Source: Mucilaginibacter flavidus
Lineage (GTDB): Bacteria > Bacteroidota > Bacteroidia > Sphingobacteriales > Sphingobacteriaceae
DNA: 64,000 nucleotides
Assembly (NCBI RefSeq): GCF_024055575.1
Contig: NZ_JAMXOE010000002.1
Span: 766,143-830,142 of the forward strand
Reading direction: 5' to 3'
This document shows, piece after piece, positions 37,188-46,768 of this stretch (position 1 is its first letter; the number at the start of each line of letters is the position of its first letter). A program made the position numbers and the translations under genes. The notes beneath the pieces were generated by a model. It searched no databases. It was not told the origin of the DNA and saw nothing but the letters and a program-made list of their open reading frames with translations.

Positions 37188-37240
37188 GTGATCTGCAATA
37201 GTAAGACAACGCCATCAGCTAACAGGATTTCATAACTCAT
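37100..37240 (-). CDS. Small protein, 46 aa, paralogue of a frame at 38578
   Basis: Reads MSYEILLADGVVLLLQITAA, TFKTWKVWCIQFIDSREVML, YKCGDE. Unknown family. The second half matches the frame at 38578-38830, which continues further (NVVMNGFSVVKSSGQY), so this copy is probably cut short. Confidence 0.4.
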   Translation of the reverse strand: MSYEILLADGVVLLLQITAATFKTWKVWCIQFIDSREVMLYKCGDE

Positions 37241-37346
37241 TCGTTACAATTTAATAATAGATGAATACTATTGGTGTCAAACTTATACTAAAATAACTGT
37301 AGGTTATTAAGAACGATTAATACCAAATGAACTAAATCAGGAATAA

Positions 37347-37556
37347 TCAACTCAAAGCCCATTTAGGTTTTTCGTCCTCGATTAGTAAGCCTAATCTCTT
37401 GATGTTGTCTTTGGTAAAATACTTCATCGAAACCTCCTCTGCTACCCATTCATGTCCAGGCAGGAGTTTTAGCACAGTAGTATGAGGTTCGCCAATGATC
37501 GTTTCCACCTTGAAACGATAAGGTTTGGAACCAATGCAGGTTACAATAAAGTCCAT
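37347..37556 (-). CDS. Hypothetical protein, 69 aa
   Basis: From the ATG at 37556 (MDFIVTCIGSKPYRFKVETI). A compact beta-rich protein (EPHTTVLKLLPGHEWVAEEV; FTKDNIKRLGLLIEDEKPKW). A start at 37598 would add 14 residues. No family recognised. Confidence 0.5.
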   Translation of the reverse strand: MDFIVTCIGSKPYRFKVETIIGEPHTTVLKLLPGHEWVAEEVSMKYFTKDNIKRLGLLIEDEKPKWALS

Positions 37557-37827
37557 CGCCAAATTGTATATCGAAATAATTACCGTGAAACTTTTCATAA
37601 GTAAAAGCTGAATAAATGATTATTTATGTATAGGGCGGTTAATACGTGGCCTTTTTAGCTTTGGTAACTTAACCAATAATGTAGCTGTTACAGTAATAAC
37701 GGGTGCTGTATTTTTAATTTCGATCATTATCCAAAGGGTTATGCTAATTACATCTATTACACTACAAAAATCGGACTAAGAAAAAACGCATCAATTAATT
37801 ACCGTGATCCTCGGTGGCTTAAAACCA

Positions 37828-38007
37828 TTAAACCTTATTCGGATCACCTAATGGATTTTCAGCTTGTTTTAATAATGCAACCTCACTTGCTGAAGGTTCG
37901 TGGGCTGCCGTTTGATCCGGCACCGGCGTATTCATGCCATCATTGGAAGGTTTTGGAACTACTTTTCCTACTGTTTTTTTCAAGTTATTTTTTTTCTCTT
38001 TGCTCAT
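37828..38007 (-). CDS. Small hydrophilic protein, 59 aa
   Basis: Clean ATG-to-TAA frame: MSKEKKNNLKKTVGKVVPKP, then MNTPVPDQTAAHEPSASEVA, ending ENPLGDPNKV. It is Lys-rich at the start and Pro/Ala-rich after, probably disordered. Unknown function; the amino-acid pattern looks genuine. Confidence 0.5.
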   Translation of the reverse strand: MSKEKKNNLKKTVGKVVPKPSNDGMNTPVPDQTAAHEPSASEVALLKQAENPLGDPNKV

Positions 38008-38263
38008 TGTTGTACTATTTATGGTGAATTGATTGCGCTCATAATCTCTGTCATTCCGAACGATTTTAAAAATGATCTTATCTCTAACTCAAATTGAATT
38101 TTGTCCTGAGTGTTGGGATTTTGATGTAAGCTAACTGATTAATTAGTAAACGTTTACAATTACTACTAAGCACTTCAACCGTCATAGACTGTATTAAAAA
38201 ATCAATATCAATAGAGTTGTATATTCCTTACGGACCCTTTTTAATTGCTCTTGTTATTAATAT

Positions 38264-38491
38264 TTATGGTAATTCAAATGGAAAAGGTATTTCGTTTGGC
38301 GGTGTTTTAATAGGGTCTTCGTCCGGTATCCGGTAAGGATCTTCTTGAGGAATGATAGGTTCTTTAGGATCAAAAGGGAGCGGTTGCTCAAGTTCTTTTT
38401 TGACAATGGCATTCCAATTGGCTCACTTGAATAATAGGGATATTTCGAAAATCTGTCGTTCCTCGTCCAGAAAACTGTTTAATCGTTCCAT
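38264..38491 (-). pseudogene. Proline-rich small gene with an in-frame TGA
   Basis: ATG at 38491, then MERLNSFLDEERQIFEISLL, FK, TGA (38423-38425), and in the same frame ANWNAIVKKELEQPLPFDPK, EPIIPQEDPYRIPDEDPIKT, PPNEIPFPFELP, stop. Both sides read as one 75-codon protein with no frame change, so the TGA looks like a nonsense mutation. Confidence 0.5.
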
Positions 38492-38577
38492 TATCCGCAA
38501 GAATAAAAGTTTTGAAACTGCAAAGTTGCCGATTTTAGTTAATCCAGTTATGAGATAATACGGCAAGAATCGTAAAC

Positions 38578-38830
38578 TTAATACAGTAATAGATCTTTCT
38601 TAATGGTAACATTAGGTGATTTTTTTTTTGATTTATGCCATCGATGTGCTTTCCTATGGCTATGATCACGGTATTGTCCAGATGACTTCACTACGCTGAA
38701 CCCATTCATTACGACATTTAGCATCACTTCACGGCCATCTATAAATTGAACGTTCCATACATTCCCGGTTTTAAAAGTTGCGGTTTGCTCAAAGTAAAAG
38801 AGTAATTCGAAAAACGTGGCTCGATTAGTG
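38578..38830 (-). CDS. Possible small protein, paralogue of 37100-37240
   Basis: The frame reads FFELLFYFEQTATFKTGNVW, NVQFIDGREVMLNVVMNGFS, VVKSSGQYRDHSHRKAHRWH and ends DLLLY. It has no clear ATG and overlaps the promoter region of the Met-rich gene, so it may be a relic. Confidence 0.3.
38688..38781 (-). repeat. Diverged ~95-bp repeat, copy B
   Basis: Counterpart of 37089-37187; encodes QFIDGREVML where copy A encodes QFIDSREVML. Confidence 0.55.
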
Positions 38831-38862
38831 GGTATATATAAGCAAAGCTAACCAACGAAAAC

Positions 38863-39216
38863 ATGAAAAGAATTATGATCGCCTTGACTGCGCTTACATT
38901 GAGTTGTAGCGCAATGGCACAAACCAAAATGGCCGACACATCTATGCATAAGATGTCGCACATGTCTATGAAAAAAATGAACCACTCCGCTATGATGATG
39001 GACGGTAAAATGATGACCATGATGCATGGTAAAAGTATGCCAATGACTAAAACGATGACCATGAACAATGGGACAATGGTGATGACAGATGGTACCGTGA
39101 AAATGAAAGACGGTAAAACCATGATGTTAAAAGAAGGGCAATGTGTAATGATGAATGGTAAGGTGATGAAAATGCCGATGAAAAAGGGCATGATGGATGA
39201 CAAGATGAAAATGTAA
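38863..39216 (+). CDS. Met/Lys-rich exported protein (DUF6799-like)
   Basis: 117 aa. Signal peptide MKRIMIALTALTLSCSAMAQ, then an array dominated by Met, Lys and His (MHKMSHMSMKKMNHSAMMMD; GKMMTMMHGKSMPMTKTMTM). The repeated pattern GTMVMTDGTVKMKDGKTMML and EGQCVMMNGKVMKM matches DUF6799-type repeats. Met and His are soft-metal ligands, so periplasmic copper or silver binding is a fair guess but not shown. A strong terminator follows. Confidence 0.75.
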   Translation: MKRIMIALTALTLSCSAMAQTKMADTSMHKMSHMSMKKMNHSAMMMDGKMMTMMHGKSMPMTKTMTMNNGTMVMTDGTVKMKDGKTMMLKEGQCVMMNGKVMKMPMKKGMMDDKMKM

Positions 39217-39253
39217 TTTCACCTCGTGAATTTCGGCTTATCATGTATCTGCA

Positions 39254-39280
39254 AGCCGCTCCTTAACGGGGCGGTTTTAT
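39254..39280 (+). terminator. Rho-independent terminator
   Basis: CCGCTCC (39256-39262), loop TTAAC, GGGGCGG (39268-39274), then TTTTATT. One G-T pair in the stem. It lies about 40 bases after the stop of the Met-rich gene. Confidence 0.75.
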
Positions 39281-39492
39281 TACCTTATTCTTAATTAAAT
39301 AAATATCAGTATTTTCAATCAGTGAAACGTACTAATTCATTTTTTTTTAACGACCATCTTGCGGAACCGCTTGTGTCCAGCTTACCTAATCCGGCGTGTT
39401 GTGAATATAAACATTATCCTAACGGGTTTTACGGTTATTTTTCATGGATAAATATCATCTTTACACGGTCAAAGGTCTTTATAAGAAATCAA

Positions 39493-39978
39493 ATGAAAAA
39501 TAAAACCAGTGTGTTGTTTTATTGCTTGCTAACAGCCTGTCTATGGTCGTCCGTCGTTAGAGCCCAAACGTCACCGACCCTATCACCTTTCATCTTTAAT
39601 ACTTATCCCTGGAAGGATAGCGAATTGATAGAACCAAAGGAGCTTGCAACTATGTTAAAAGATAGTCCGGGCAAACTACCAGTGATCCTTAATATTGGCG
39701 CGGTGGAAGATATTAAAGGCGCAAAACATATCGGCGCAGTGAGCGCCGATGAAAATATGACAACGCTGAAAAACACTGTTGCGGCTCTGCCTAAAAGCAC
39801 CGTTATCGTTATCTATTGCGGATGCTGTCCGTTTACTAAATGCCCGAATATTAGGCCTGCGTTTATTGAATTGAAAAAAATAGGTTTTATGAATATTAAA
39901 CTCTTAGATTTGCCGACCAACTTGCAAACCAATTGGAAAACAAAAGGTTACCCATTGGCAGGTAAAGATCATGAATAA
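39493..39978 (+). CDS. Exported rhodanese-like protein
   Basis: 161 aa from the ATG at 39493, chosen because a signal peptide follows (MKNKTSVLFYCLLTACLWSS, cut near VRAQ). A rhodanese-like fold is suggested by ELIEPKELATMLKDSPGKLP, VILNIGAVEDIKGAKHIGAV and the loop VIYCGCCPFTKCPNIRPAF. The active loop has extra Cys residues (CGCC and KC), unlike the usual six-residue loop, so it may bind metal or handle thiols. Confidence 0.75.
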   Translation: MKNKTSVLFYCLLTACLWSSVVRAQTSPTLSPFIFNTYPWKDSELIEPKELATMLKDSPGKLPVILNIGAVEDIKGAKHIGAVSADENMTTLKNTVAALPKSTVIVIYCGCCPFTKCPNIRPAFIELKKIGFMNIKLLDLPTNLQTNWKTKGYPLAGKDHE

Positions 39979-40521
39979 AACTAGCAGATTGCTATTTACA
40001 TGTTAGGACAACCCTTTTCGAAAATACCGCCCGGAAACTTTGATCGGAAAATATCTGCAGATCATTTACTAGGGATAGTTGATGTTCAATCGAAGGTATG
40101 ACTCGTAACGGGTTTGTTTATAACGAAAGGAATAGTGCTCACCGCAGGGCACATTTCGTTGACCTGACTGGTAAAGGCAAATATAGTATACCTAAATTTA
40201 TGAAACGATAAAACACGTTCATAGGGTTATCAGCCAGCAATTGGATAAGACAAATCTGGACTATTCCTATGTAAGGCTTTTTCAGATACAATCCAATTTG
40301 GTTGAACTTTCTGTCTGCCCTGGCAAATGATCATCATGAGCGCTAACTTAAATTTACAAGGTGGCAGGTTCTCTCCCTATTTGATAATTATTATAACTTC
40401 TATTTATTATGTTTCCAAGTCTATTAAATCTCTCTAAACCTATTTTGGATTTTGGAATATGCTAGGGTATCTGCAACCAATTTATGGAATGCCTGAAAAT
40501 TTACTTATCCCGGTTTAGTAA

Positions 40522-40535
40522 GTAACAAATGTTAC
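40522..40535. promoter_or_regulatory. Crp/Fnr-type palindrome GTAAC-AAAT-GTTAC
   Basis: Perfect 5-bp arms with 4-base spacer, 23 bases upstream of the minus-7 element of the efflux operon. The same palindrome occurs at 47183-47196. A Crp/Fnr regulator gene lies at 48094. Confidence 0.5.
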
Positions 40536-40557
40536 CGTTTAACTTTTTTTCTGAAAC

Positions 40558-40565
40558 TACTTTTG
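40558..40565 (+). promoter_or_regulatory. TAnnTTTG-type minus-7 element of the efflux operon
   Basis: TACTTTTG, 16 bases before the ATG at 40582. The matching minus-33 element is not clear, which would fit an activator-dependent promoter. Confidence 0.45.
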
Positions 40566-40581
40566 CTTCAAATAAAAAGGA

Positions 40582-41925
40582 ATGAACAATATCAAGCATT
40601 TTTTAAAATTACTTGTTTTAACGGTCATAGCAACCATTGGTGTGCTTTCGACGGCACATTCACAAGAAAACACTAAAAGCTTAAGTTTTAGCGAAGCGAT
40701 ATCAGCGGTTTTAGCCAACAATAAAAACATTCAGCTGGCCAAGCTGGACGGAAATATCGCTGCGGCCAATTACAAGCAAACGGAGGCTATTTTCCTGCCA
40801 CAGGCTGATCTGTCCTATACCGCGATGAGCACCAATAACCCCCTCAACGCCTTCGGCTTTAAACTGCAACAAGGAACCATCACCCAAAATAACTTTAATC
40901 CTGCTTTATTAAATCACCCTTCGGCGACCACAGATTATATGGCAGAGTTGGAGGTTAAGCAGCCATTGCTCAATATCGACATGCTTTACATGCGTAAAAG
41001 CGCCGAAAAGCAAACAGAAATTTATCAATATAAAACTCAGCGCACTCAGGAAAACATGATTTTTGAAATTACGAAAGCTTACCAGCAATTGCAGTTGGCT
41101 TACCAGGCGGTGAAAGTTTTAACGGAAGCGAACCAAACCGCGCAAGCCGTTTATACCTATACTGATAACCATTTGAAGCAGGGACTGATACAGAAGTCAG
41201 ACTTGTTAAATGCGCAGGTACACGTTACCGCCGTTATAAGCAATCTGGCCAAAGCGCAGAGCAGTATCGGTGACGCATCAGATTACCTTAGCCTTTTGAT
41301 GGGGCAGCCAACGGGCACAATATACAGCATCAGTAATGAATCGCAACTGAGCTTGCCCGCCAGCGACAGCATTAGAAAGGTATTTGCCAATCGATCAGAC
41401 TTCATGGCCATGCAAAAAGCCATTGAAGCATCCGGCTTGATAATCAAATCGAGCCAGATGAGTTACCTGCCTAAACTGAATGCCTTCGGCAATTTTCAGT
41501 ATAATGACAGCCACTTAACCGATTTCGGCGCTAATGCCTACCTGGTTGGCATACAATTATACTGGAATGTTTTTAACGGGAATAATACCAAACATGTAAT
41601 CGCCGCACAAAAACTGGAACGGGACAAGCTTACCGTGCAGTTAGCCCAGCAAAAAGACCAGAGCCAGATGGAACTAGACAAAGCCTACCGAGACCTTTCC
41701 GACGCACAATTTGAAATGGCTCAGGATCAGGCAGCCATAGAACAGGCAGCCGAAGCCGTAAGGATCTTACAAAACCGTTACCAGCAAGGGCTAGTCAATA
41801 CCACCGACGTATTAACAGCCGACACCCAGTTATCGCAATTAAAGTTTTCGCTTGCACAGGCGCAGTTTACTGCTAATGTGACCAGCGCCTATATCAAATT
41901 ATTAACAGCAACGACCACTAAATAA
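40582..41925 (+). CDS. TolC-family outer-membrane efflux protein
   Basis: 447 aa. Signal peptide (LVLTVIATIGVLSTAHS), then two OEP repeats with long helices: KSLSFSEAISAVLANNKNIQ, YQQLQLAYQAVKVLTEANQT, and in the second half YRDLSDAQFEMAQDQAAIEQ with RYQQGLVNTTDVLTADTQL. This is the trimeric outer-membrane channel of a tripartite pump. The adaptor starts 10 bases later and the RND gene follows. Confidence 0.93.
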   Translation: MNNIKHFLKLLVLTVIATIGVLSTAHSQENTKSLSFSEAISAVLANNKNIQLAKLDGNIAAANYKQTEAIFLPQADLSYTAMSTNNPLNAFGFKLQQGTITQNNFNPALLNHPSATTDYMAELEVKQPLLNIDMLYMRKSAEKQTEIYQYKTQRTQENMIFEITKAYQQLQLAYQAVKVLTEANQTAQAVYTYTDNHLKQGLIQKSDLLNAQVHVTAVISNLAKAQSSIGDASDYLSLLMGQPTGTIYSISNESQLSLPASDSIRKVFANRSDFMAMQKAIEASGLIIKSSQMSYLPKLNAFGNFQYNDSHLTDFGANAYLVGIQLYWNVFNGNNTKHVIAAQKLERDKLTVQLAQQKDQSQMELDKAYRDLSDAQFEMAQDQAAIEQAAEAVRILQNRYQQGLVNTTDVLTADTQLSQLKFSLAQAQFTANVTSAYIKLLTATTTK

Positions 41926-41935
41926 CCGATCAGAT

Positions 41936-43045
41936 ATGAACTTACCCATCCATAAAAACAGGGCTTTACAACTATTTACCGGTATCGGTTTGCTGATCCT
42001 TAGTTCCTGTTCATCCAGTGAAAAAAAAGAAACAAAAGCCATGACAGACACGGCGATAATGGTTACGGTAAGCCAGCCATCGGCAGATGCAAAACAGGGA
42101 TTAACCGTAAGCGGACAGGTGGAAGCCAGTCAAACAGCCAATATCAGCACGCGGGTTATGGGTTACATCACAAAGATCAATGTCAAAGTGGGTGACCGGG
42201 TGAGTAAAGGGCAGTCGTTGGCTACAATCAGCAATGACGATATCCTGGCGAAACGGGCGCAGGCCGATGCGATGATTACAGAAGCCGACGCGGGTTTAAA
42301 GAACGCACAAAAGGACTATGACCGCTTTACCGCATTGTATAAACAACAAAGCGCTTCGGCCAAAGAGCTGGATAATATTACGCTGCAGTATAGTTCGGCC
42401 AAAGCAAGATTGGAAGCTTCGAAACAACAACGCAACGAAGTGAACGCGATGTTCAGCTATACTAACCTGACCGCGCCATTTTCCGGAACAGTTACCCAGA
42501 AAATGATGGATGTCGGCAGTATGGCCAACCCCGGAATGCCGCTATTGACCATTGAACAAAGCGGCAGCTATCAGGTGAGCGCGGCTGTGCCCGAAAGTGA
42601 GATCAGTTTAATTCATGACGGTGCTAACGTCAACGTCAGCATAAGTGCAATTAACAAATCAATTAAAGGAACAATAGCCCAGATCGCCCAGTCTTCTCAA
42701 AGCAGCGGCGGCCAGTACATGATAAAAATACATATCCCTGATAACGAAAAACAAGGTTTGTTTGCCGGCATGTATGCCAATGTAGCAATCCCGGTAGCAC
42801 CGGCAATAAAAACCACAAATGCCGGTGATCGGGTGATGGTTCCGGTATCGGCTGTTGAATATAAAGACCAGTTAACGGGCTTATATACCATAGGCAGCAA
42901 CCATACCGCCCTGCTGCGCTGGGTAAGGCTGGGCAGAACACAAGGTAACCAGGTTGAAGTGTTAAGCGGCCTGGCAGCGAATGAGCATTTTATTGTGAGC
43001 GCAGAAGGCAGGTTGTATAACGGTGTAGCGGTTAAAATAAAATAA
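41936..43045 (+). CDS. RND efflux periplasmic adaptor (lipoprotein)
   Basis: 369 aa. Lipobox LSSC in GLLILSSCSSSEKKE, so it is anchored to the inner membrane by lipid. Barrel-sandwich halves (ISTRVMGYITKINVKVGDRV; TNLTAPFSGTVTQKMMDVGS) flank a helical hairpin (DYDRFTALYKQQSASAKELD). It connects the RND pump to TolC. Four bases separate it from the RND gene. Confidence 0.93.
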   Translation: MNLPIHKNRALQLFTGIGLLILSSCSSSEKKETKAMTDTAIMVTVSQPSADAKQGLTVSGQVEASQTANISTRVMGYITKINVKVGDRVSKGQSLATISNDDILAKRAQADAMITEADAGLKNAQKDYDRFTALYKQQSASAKELDNITLQYSSAKARLEASKQQRNEVNAMFSYTNLTAPFSGTVTQKMMDVGSMANPGMPLLTIEQSGSYQVSAAVPESEISLIHDGANVNVSISAINKSIKGTIAQIAQSSQSSGGQYMIKIHIPDNEKQGLFAGMYANVAIPVAPAIKTTNAGDRVMVPVSAVEYKDQLTGLYTIGSNHTALLRWVRLGRTQGNQVEVLSGLAANEHFIVSAEGRLYNGVAVKIK

Positions 43046-43049
43046 GGAC

Positions 43050-46000
43050 ATGAAAGACGGATTTGCGGGAAATATAGCCAAGGCATTTATACAGTCGAAA
43101 TTAACTATACTGTTAATGATCGCCTTTTTACTAATCGGCGGTTACGGTACGTTCTTAATTCCGCGTGAGGAAGAACCCCAGATACAGGTGCCTATGGCAG
43201 ATATATTTATCGGGTACCCCGGCGCTTCCCCGAAAGATGTGGAAACCAAGGTTGCCGCGCCAATTGAAAAAATGATCTCGAATATTAAAGGCGTGGAATA
43301 CGTGTATTCTACTTCGATGCAGGGACAAGCAATGGTGATCGTACAGTTTAACGTGGGTGAAGATGTGGGACGTTCATTAGTAAAGCTGTACAGCGAGCTA
43401 ATGAAAAATATGGATAAAATGCCGCAGGGCGTTACCCTGCCATTGATAAAAACCAGGGCCATTGACGATGTGTCAGTATTGGGTTTAACCCTTTGGAGCG
43501 ATAAATACGATGACTACCAGCTGAAACAAATGGGCCAGGAACTGGCAAATGAAATCAAAAAGATAAATGATGTATCGGATGTTAATATCATCGGTGGCCG
43601 CAACCGCGAGGTAAAAGTATTGCTGGATAAAAATAAGATGGCTGAGAACCATGTGGATTTTTTATCGCTGAGTAAACAAATACAGGGTAGCAATATGCAA
43701 TTGCCGGGCGGCACTTTGCTCCAAAAGGATACTGCCTTTTCAGTAGAGACAGGGAACTTCCTGACCTCGTCAGATGATGTCGGTAACTTGGTGGTGGGCA
43801 TTAATCAGCAGCAGCCGGTTTATCTGAAACAAATAGCAAAAGTTGACGAGGGAGCGGAAACGCCGAATCAATACGTGCTATTTGGTTATGGAAAAGCAGA
43901 CCAGGCTAATTCCAGAGTTTTCAAATCCAATTACCCGGCTATTACGCTTTCGGTTGCCAAAAAGAAAGGAGCGGATGCCATGAAACTGTCGGAACAGATA
44001 CTGGGCAAAGTGGAACATCTGAAAGCAAGCCTTGTGCCCAATGATGTGCATCTGACTGTCACCCGTAACTATGGCGAAAGTGCGTCGGACAAGGTAAGCG
44101 AGCTATTATTCCACTTATTTATTGCTATTGTGGTAGTTACCGTATTTGTAATGCTGGCCATGGGCTGGCGCGGCGGGTTGGTGGTGTTTTTATCGGTGCC
44201 GGTAACTTTCGCGCTTACGCTGTTTGCCTATTACTTTATGCACTACACGCTTAACCGCATCACGCTGTTCGCGTTGGTGTTTATTACGGGTATCGTAGTA
44301 GATGATTCCATTATCATTGCAGAGAATATGCACCGGCATTTTAAAATGAAAAAACTGCCGCCATTGCAAGCAGCTATATATGCCATCAATGAGGTGGGCA
44401 ATCCAACTATCCTGGCAACCTTTACGGTAATTGCAGCAGTATTGCCGATGGCCTTTGTCTCCGGCATGATGGGGCCTTATATGAGCCCGATGCCCATTGG
44501 CGCCTCTATTGCCATGATCCTATCACTGATCGTTGCGCTGACTTTAACACCATACCTCGGTTATATCTTTTTGAGAGAAAAAGAAAATCACGGTATCACA
44601 CCCGAAAAAAACAAACCAAAATTACTGGAAGAAACGCGCATTTATAAAATATATCGCTCTTTCATTCAGCCTTTGCTGGAAACGATGGACCTTTATTCTA
44701 AGCATTGTGGTGATCCTGTTCGCATCATTATCGATGTTCTATACCAAAGCGGTTGCCGTGAAAATGCTGCCTTTTGATAACAAGAATGAGTTCCAGGTAG
44801 TGATCGATATGCCGGAGGGAACCACGCTGGAGAAAACCCAGGCAGTAGCCAAAGATATCGGCTCTTACGTGTCCGGACAGGGGCTAGTGCGAAATTATGA
44901 GACTTATATCGGCACTTCGGCACCGATTAGTTTCAACGGGCTGGTGCGTCATTATGACCTACGTCGTGGTGATAACGTGGCTGATATACAGGTGAACCTG
45001 GTGGATAAAAAAGACCGGAGTATCCAAAGCCACGGGATCGCTAAAGAAATGCGCGGCCCCATCCAGGCTATTGCCAGGAAATATAACGCAAATGCGAAAA
45101 TTGTGGAAGTTCCACCGGGACCGCCGGTACTGTCAACTTTAGTTGCCGAAATTTACGGGCCCGACTACCAGGAGCAGATCAAAGTGGCCCGGCAGGTAAA
45201 GGATTTGATGATAAAAACCTCCAATGTGGTGGATATGGACTGGATGGTGGAAGATGATCAGCCCGGGTACCATATTGAAGTGAATAAAGAAAAAGCCATG
45301 CGTTATGGCATCGCCACGGCACAAATAGCTGCTACTGTGAACGCCGGCTTGTCAGGTATGTCTGTTGGCAATATTGCACAGCCTGCCGCTTATAACCAAA
45401 CCGCGATCAAGCTGCAATTGAGCGATGCAGATAAAAGCAGTATCGATGATGTGCTGAACCTTAAAGTGATCGGGATGCAGGGTAATGCCGTACCCGTAAA
45501 GGACCTGGTTACCGTAACCCGGCAAATCAAGCCGAAAAGCATTTACCGTAAAAACCAAAAAGAAGTGGTTTATGTGCTGGGCGATATGGCCGGTGACCTG
45601 GAAAGCCCTTCTTATGCAATCTCCGACGTTTCTGATCATTTAAAAACGGTAAAAGTTCCTAAAGGGTTTTCACTGAAAGAAGAATATACCCATCAGCCGG
45701 AACTGGAAGATAATTATAGCCTGAAATGGGATGGCGAATGGCAGATCACTTTTGAGGTATTCCGCGACCTGGGTATCGCCTTTGCGGTGGTGATCATTAT
45801 GATTTATATTCTGATTGTGGGTTGGTTCCAGAATTTCACAGTGCCACTGGTGATGCTGGCTGCGATACCGCTTTCATTGATAGGTATAGTGCTCGGCCAC
45901 TGGATGTTGCACTCCTATTTTACTGCTACGTCGATGATCGGGTTTATCGCACTCGCGGGTGTAATGGTCCGTAATTCCATATTACTGATAGACTTTATCA

Positions 46001-46263
46001 ATATCAGGCTGGATGAAGGTATCCCTCTCAAACAGGCGATCATCGAAGCAGGTGCTGTGCGTACAACGCCGATCCTGTTAACCGCCGGTGCCGTTGCTTT
46101 AGGCGCGGTGATCATTTTGTTCGACCCGATATTCCAGGGGCTGGCAATTTCGCTGATGGGCGGCACGGTTACCTCGACCTTCCTGACCCTGATCGTAGTA
46201 CCGCTGCTGTACTTTAAGATGATGCATAAAAAAACATTAACCCCTTCAAAATCTGAGTCATGA
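43050..46263 (+). pseudogene. RND efflux transporter permease, full length but frameshifted
   Basis: The two halves together span about 1071 codons, normal for an RND permease. The first half holds the first membrane span, porter pieces and the proton-relay span with paired Asp (GIVVDDSIIIAENMHRHF). The frame fails near 44681-44690 after RSFIQPLLET. One base less would give ETWTFILSIVVILFASL, restoring the second half (VKMLPFDNKNEFQVVIDMPE; later GVMVRNSILLIDFINIRLDE). Either the pump is dead or the base is a sequencing slip; the rest is well conserved. With TolC and the adaptor it would expel small molecules or metals. Confidence 0.85.
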
Positions 46264-46564
46264 AACTATTGGTAGTAACCTGCTTAAAAGAATACCTGAA
46301 CGATGTATCAAAGATATTCAAACAGGCAAATATTGATGTGTTTAGCACGAGTGAAATCGTAGGGCATCGCGATGGTGCGCCGTCCAATATGCTGGAAGAT
46401 TGGTTTGCAAGTGGTGCCGAGCAAATGATTCGTTAATTGTATTCTCATTTACCAATGAAGCAAGTGCAGTGCAAGGGATGGAGTTAATTAAACTATATAA
46501 TGAAAATCTTAAAGAAAATTTCCCGGTCAGGGCATTTGTTATGCCTGTGGAAAAGTCTATTTAA
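46260..46564 (+). pseudogene. Small PII-like/DUF3240-type gene with a frameshift
   Basis: ATG overlaps the RND stop (ATGA). MKLLVVTCLKEYLNDVSKIF, KQANIDVFSTSEIVG, MLEDWFASGAEQ, then a stop, and in another frame DSLIVFSFTNEASAVQGMEL and FPVRAFVMPVEKSI. Such ~100-aa proteins often follow RND pumps in Bacteroidota. One base is missing near 46427. Confidence 0.6.
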
Positions 46565-46582
46565 CAATTTTAAAAGAAGATC

Positions 46583-46768
46583 ATGAAAGAAAGAATTGTA
46601 CGTGCCGTTGCCGGCACCAATGTGTTAGCCAGTATAATCCTGGCCTATACTGTAAATTTGAACTGGCTTTGGCTGGGCATTTTTGTAGGCGTTAACCTAT
46701 TGCAATCCACCTTTACAAAGTTTTGTCCCTTGGAGCTAATCTTAAAGGCCGCGGGCGTGAAAAATTGA
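46583..46768 (+). CDS. DUF2892 membrane protein
   Basis: 61 aa, two membrane spans (LASIILAYTVNLNWLWLGIF; VGVNLLQSTFTKFCPLELIL) with the typical FCPLELILK end. This is the YgaP-type inner-membrane domain that often goes with rhodaneses. It lies 18 bases after the frameshifted PII-like gene. Role unknown. Confidence 0.85.
   Translation: MKERIVRAVAGTNVLASIILAYTVNLNWLWLGIFVGVNLLQSTFTKFCPLELILKAAGVKN

Larger units (their letters stand above)
39979..40581. other. 603-bp region before the efflux operon
   Basis: It carries a GTAAC-N4-GTTAC palindrome and a TACTTTTG element near its right end, listed separately. A 37-codon frame (MTRNGFVYNERNSAHRRAHF) is present but I cannot assign it. Otherwise it looks decayed. 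Confidence 0.4.

Noticed and set aside
39322..39492. Extended start of the exported rhodanese-like protein
   Set aside because: The extension would hide the signal peptide that starts at 39493.
40098..40211. Short frame with GFVYNERNSAHRR as a protease or other relic
   Set aside because: I could not place it in any family from sequence alone.
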